A stretch of DNA of 8,766 nucleotides from an uncultured delta proteobacterium (GTDB lineage Bacteria > Myxococcota_A > Bradymonadia > REDH01), in the NCBI GenBank assembly GCA_903873545.1, contig CAIQPA010000402.1, positions 1-8,766 on the forward strand, given 5' to 3'. Positions 6,406 through 8,766 of the stretch are shown piece by piece. Both the position numbers and the translations under genes were made by a program. Within the stretch, counting starts at the first letter, position 1. The number at the start of each line of letters is the position of its first letter. Below the pieces are notes generated by a model. It had not been told where the DNA came from. It saw only the letters and a list, made by a program, of their open reading frames with translations, and ran no database searches.

Positions 6406-7178
6406 CGGGCAAGAAGGGGCTCTTCCGACGCCTCTGGTCGGGCACGCAGAGCGCGGTCGGCGGCTACTTCGACGAGTCCCGGAACGGCTGGAACATGGTG
6501 GCGCTCGTCGCCCCGCTCTTCGTCATTTACCAGGTGGGCGTGCTCTTCACGAACGGCTGGCGCAACGGCGCAGACTTCGTCACCCCCAACCTCATCCGCC
6601 TGCTCAACCACGATGCGGTCTGGTACTTCGGCGTCAACGCCGCCGTCTTCGCGGTCTGCGCCGCCCTCTACTTCATGCGCCGCTCGCGCAACGATCTGGC
6701 AGCGCCCACCCCCTGGCTCATGGTCTTCGAGAGCCTCACCTACGCCATCTCCATGGGCATGGTCGCAACCAAGGCGCTCCGCTACCTCGAGATCCCCGAA
6801 GACAGCGCGCTCGCGGGTGCGGCCGGTGGCGAGGCAAAGACCGTCACCGACGCCATCGTGATGTCGGTGGGTGCTGGCGCCTACGAGGAGCTCCTCTTCC
6901 GCGTCATCATCCTCGGTGGCATGGTCTGGCTGCTCCGAAACCGCCACCCGCTGCTCAAGTATGGCCTCCCGATTGTCGTCAGCGCGCTCCTCTTTTCGGC
7001 CGCCCACCTCGTACCGTTGGGCGCCGAGCCCTGGAGCGACTTCCGCTTTGGCTACCGGCTCATCCTGGGGCTCATCCTCGGCCTGCTCTTTGTGAGCCGC
7101 GGCTTCGCGATTGCCGTCTATACCCACACCCTCTACGATATCATCGTGCTCGTCCCCCGGCTCCTGCTGGGCATCTAG
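6327..7178 (+). CDS. CPBP-family intramembrane glutamic endopeptidase (possible sorting protease)
   Basis: The product is 283 residues from the chosen GTG. Residues 1-40 are Lys/Arg/Pro/Ala-rich and should be cytoplasmic. Hydrophobic segments follow at about 57-74, 99-117, 130-150, 174-203, 212-229 and 243-280. The CPBP (CAAX protease/bacteriocin-processing) motifs are all present in order: EExxxR at E187-E188-R192, FxxxH at F223-H227, and a last motif HxxxD at H267-D271, where Asn is usual in the fourth position. Family members cleave substrates in the membrane using the Glu and His residues. Known roles include CAAX processing, bacteriocin immunity and, as proposed for myxosortases, cutting of MYXO-CTERM signals. 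The giant protein upstream carries such a signal, so a sorting role is plausible but inferred. The gene overlaps the lipoprotein gene by 79 bases; ATG 6495 just before the first membrane segment is an alternative start. Confidence 0.88.
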   Translation: MPPATKPPRPKSSSARKPAGKKGRPVAGKKGLFRRLWSGTQSAVGGYFDESRNGWNMVALVAPLFVIYQVGVLFTNGWRNGADFVTPNLIRLLNHDAVWYFGVNAAVFAVCAALYFMRRSRNDLAAPTPWLMVFESLTYAISMGMVATKALRYLEIPEDSALAGAAGGEAKTVTDAIVMSVGAGAYEELLFRVIILGGMVWLLRNRHPLLKYGLPIVVSALLFSAAHLVPLGAEPWSDFRFGYRLILGLILGLLFVSRGFAIAVYTHTLYDIIVLVPRLLLGI

Positions 7179-7181
7179 GAG
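7177..7181 (+). promoter_or_regulatory. Ribosome binding site of the small membrane peptide gene
   Basis: AGGAG overlaps the TAG stop of the protease gene and lies five bases before the ATG at 7187. Its quality and position argue that the short reading frame is truly translated and coupled to the protease. Confidence 0.65.
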
Positions 7182-7186
7182 TCGCC

Positions 7187-7324
7187 ATGCCCAACCTCTA
7201 CCTCACGCTCGACGAGTGGATCTTCTTTCTCGCGCAGGTCATCACGATCTTCGGCATCGGCGTCTGGCCCGACCTCTCGACCCGCATCGCCAACGCGATC
7301 TCCGGCGACGCGCCAAAGAGCTAA
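7187..7324 (+). CDS. Small predicted membrane peptide, 45 residues
   Basis: This short gene encodes a 45-residue peptide with one hydrophobic segment at residues 11-27 (WIFFLAQVITIFGIGVW), preceded by an acidic Asp-Glu pair and followed by a polar tail ending in A-P-K-S. The family is unknown to me. Support for a real gene: a strong AGGAG site five bases before the ATG, eight bases between the protease stop and this start, G/C-ending codon choice like its neighbours, and a stop that exactly abuts the convergent gene. Co-expression with the CPBP protease suggests a small subunit or regulator of it, or an unrelated membrane peptide; that is inference. It lacks a recognisable toxin or bacteriocin motif. 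Confidence 0.65.
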   Translation: MPNLYLTLDEWIFFLAQVITIFGIGVWPDLSTRIANAISGDAPKS

Positions 7325-8094
7325 TCGGCAGGCGCTGTCCGGTCGCGTAGCGTCGCAAAGAAGGCGGCCGCTTCACGCAGAATCGGGTGCAGGTCGCCGG
7401 CAAACCGGATCCGGTCGAGATCGCCCCGCGAGGCAAACATCAGCGCCCGGATCGCCAGACCCGTGGGCGCGTAGGGGTTTTGCGCAACCGCGCTCCGAAC
7501 CTCGGCCTTCCGATTCCAGCGAGAGACCGCCATCACCGCCGCAAGCCGCTCGGCCCGGTTGGGGCGAGAGGAGACGAGGGTTACCACCTGTCGCTCCGTG
7601 AGCCGCGGGTTGGCAGCGAGCCGCTCAATCACCATCGGATCGGGGTCGTCGAGCAGCTTCTCGAGGAGCGCGGTGTTCCAGCCGGCCGCCTCCGTGCGCC
7701 GCTGTCCGAGTGACTTGGAGCGGTCGCCCCCTCCCTTGGCGCGGAGCAGGTCGATGGTCCGGAAGGGCGGAGGGTCGAGCAGGAACCAGCCGAGCGCGTC
7801 GCAGCTGCTTCTGCGTGCCTCGAGCTGCACCGCCTCCAGGGCGAGCGCCACCTTCCCCTCGGGCTGCAACAGCGTCTCGAAGAGGGCAAACAGCACCTCA
7901 GCCGCCTCAAAATCCCCGCTCAGCGCCGGCCCGAAGAGGGCCTCGAGGTGGGCTGCCGCCGTCGCAGCATCCACCGTCAACAGGTGCCGCTCCATCTGCC
8001 GACGCCGCAGCCCTACATCGCCCACGCTGAGTACCCGCCGGATCAGCGTCGAGAGCTGATACTGGTCGTCGTCCGGCCGCGGCGGCTGGGTCAC
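7321..8094 (-). CDS. Helical-repeat (HEAT/LRV-like) protein
   Basis: The 257-residue product is probably cytoplasmic: no signal peptide or membrane segment is visible. It is mostly helix-forming (Ala, Leu, Arg, Glu). Residues 142-225 look like degenerate HEAT/leucine-rich-variant repeats: a D-D-P-D-P-M-V turn, then L-A-A-N-P-R-L-T, R-P-N-R-A-E-R, S-R-W-N-R-K-A-E-V and A-Q-N-P-Y-A-P, each between short helices. Such repeats usually form a protein-binding scaffold; the partner is unknown. The start is GTG at 8094, with a GGAAGG-like site nine bases upstream (8104-8109), and its GTGA overlaps the TGA of the preceding gene, so translation is likely coupled. The TAG stop (7321-7323) overlaps the TAA stop of the convergent small gene. 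The reading frame is convincing; the fold is a motif-level guess. Confidence 0.8.
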   Translation of the reverse strand: MTQPPRPDDDQYQLSTLIRRVLSVGDVGLRRRQMERHLLTVDAATAAAHLEALFGPALSGDFEAAEVLFALFETLLQPEGKVALALEAVQLEARRSSCDALGWFLLDPPPFRTIDLLRAKGGGDRSKSLGQRRTEAAGWNTALLEKLLDDPDPMVIERLAANPRLTERQVVTLVSSRPNRAERLAAVMAVSRWNRKAEVRSAVAQNPYAPTGLAIRALMFASRGDLDRIRFAGDLHPILREAAAFFATLRDRTAPAD

Positions 8095-8766
8095 AGCCCC
8101 GACCCTTCCGGCCCCGACCCCTCGGGCGCAGTCGCCGACCGCCAGCAGGCCTCTGGCACGAGCTGCTCGGCATCGAGGATGGTCGCCTTGATGGTCGCGT
8201 CGGTCAGGTTCCCGCCCTTGGGGACAATGGCCACCGCCGAGAAGGGGGTTCGCTGACCAGGCTCGACCTTCAGCCCTGCGGCACGCCGCTCGAGCTGGTC
8301 GTAGGTCTTGGCCAGCGAGGCGCCATCTTTGATGGCCTCCAGCCCGGGCTGCTCCAGCAGCGCGCCTGCGGGGATGAGCCGATCGATGAACACCTCGTCC
8401 CGCAGAGAGGTCGCCGTCACCCGCAAATAGATGCGCCGGAAGGTGGTCTCCGCGCTCCGATTGACCACAAAGCCCTCCACCACGACCAGCTCGGTGCCGG
8501 CTGCGGTCGGATAGAGCGACTGCCTCACTTCGGTCACCTCAAGCGCTGCGAGCGCACCCGGCGGCGCCACAAGCTCCGGCTTGCTCCGCAACGAGGGGGG
8601 CTGGGCTACCTGCTCCACCACCAGCATGGCCCGGTCGAGACGGCGCAGGTCGAGCAGGCCGTCGTGCTGATAGGCAACCCAGAGGAGCCAGCCACCGATG
8701 AGACAGACCAGCATCGCTAGCGCAGTGAGCGCGACCGTCACCGGAGGCAGCGAAGCCTCGGCGATG
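8091..8766 (-). CDS. Membrane-anchored DUF3426-like protein (5' partial)
   Basis: A GTG at 8741 could start a 216-residue protein, but the frame stays open to the window edge with at least eight further codons, so the gene probably begins outside. Counting from that GTG, residues 2-24 form one membrane helix; the rest looks extracytoplasmic. Around residues 84-112 is E-L-V-V-V-E-G-F-V-V-N-R-S followed by R-I-Y-L-R-V, and near 159-173 is V-E-P-G-Q-R-T-P-F-S-A-V, the pattern of DUF3426 domains. Family members often have an N-terminal zinc ribbon before the helix; that part would lie beyond the edge and is not seen. The C-terminus carries a tandem PEGSG-PEGSG. It is upstream of, and overlaps by four bases, the helical-repeat gene, so the two form a transcriptional unit. 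The function of the family is not established. Confidence 0.75.
   Translation of the reverse strand, partial: IAEASLPPVTVALTALAMLVCLIGGWLLWVAYQHDGLLDLRRLDRAMLVVEQVAQPPSLRSKPELVAPPGALAALEVTEVRQSLYPTAAGTELVVVEGFVVNRSAETTFRRIYLRVTATSLRDEVFIDRLIPAGALLEQPGLEAIKDGASLAKTYDQLERRAAGLKVEPGQRTPFSAVAIVPKGGNLTDATIKATILDAEQLVPEACWRSATAPEGSGPEGSGL

Noticed and set aside
6261..7127. A 288-codon minus-strand frame opposite the protease gene.
   Set aside because: Acidic/Gly-rich shadow with no motif; the plus strand has all CPBP motifs and membrane segments.
6284..7186. An upstream in-frame extension of the small membrane peptide running through the protease gene.
   Set aside because: The extension is Arg/Pro/His-rich shadow translation of the protease; only the part from ATG 7187, with its own ribosome site, looks real.

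Overview
The window reads as GC-rich chromosomal DNA from a myxobacterium-like or other deltaproteobacterial lineage (Myxococcota, possibly Bradymonadales-like). Three things suggest this: a very large surface protein with an Asp/Thr-rich stalk and a Cys-containing C-terminal sorting signal of the MYXO-CTERM type; a DUF3426-like membrane protein; and almost exclusive use of G/C-ending codons. The taxonomic placement is inference; no rRNA or other strong marker is present.

Region 1 (2-4951, + strand) is the 3' part of a giant secreted protein gene whose start lies upstream of the window. It has 14 consecutive Ig/FN3-like beta-sandwich modules of about 101-111 residues, then a DT-rich acidic linker, then a Cys motif, transmembrane helix and basic tail. 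A central block of modules (3-7) is more alike than the rest and looks like a recent tandem expansion.

Region 2 (4952-7324, + strand) is a compact run of four genes. It starts with a candidate sigma70-type promoter and a small leader hairpin, then rpsR (ribosomal protein bS18), then a predicted lipoprotein of unknown function whose start overlaps the end of rpsR, then a CPBP-family intramembrane glutamic protease whose start overlaps the lipoprotein gene, then a 45-residue predicted membrane peptide with a strong ribosome binding site. CPBP proteases have been proposed to process MYXO-CTERM signals, so the protease here is a candidate partner for the giant protein encoded 1.4 kb upstream.

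Region 3 (7321-8766, - strand) is convergent with region 2. It has a DUF3426-like membrane-anchored protein, running off the right edge of the window, and a helical-repeat (HEAT/LRV-like) protein joined to it by a GTGA stop-start overlap. The two convergent gene groups share the four bases CTAA, which supply both stop codons.

No tRNA, rRNA, CRISPR, insertion sequence or phage gene was seen. The only sizeable non-coding stretch is 4952-5129.
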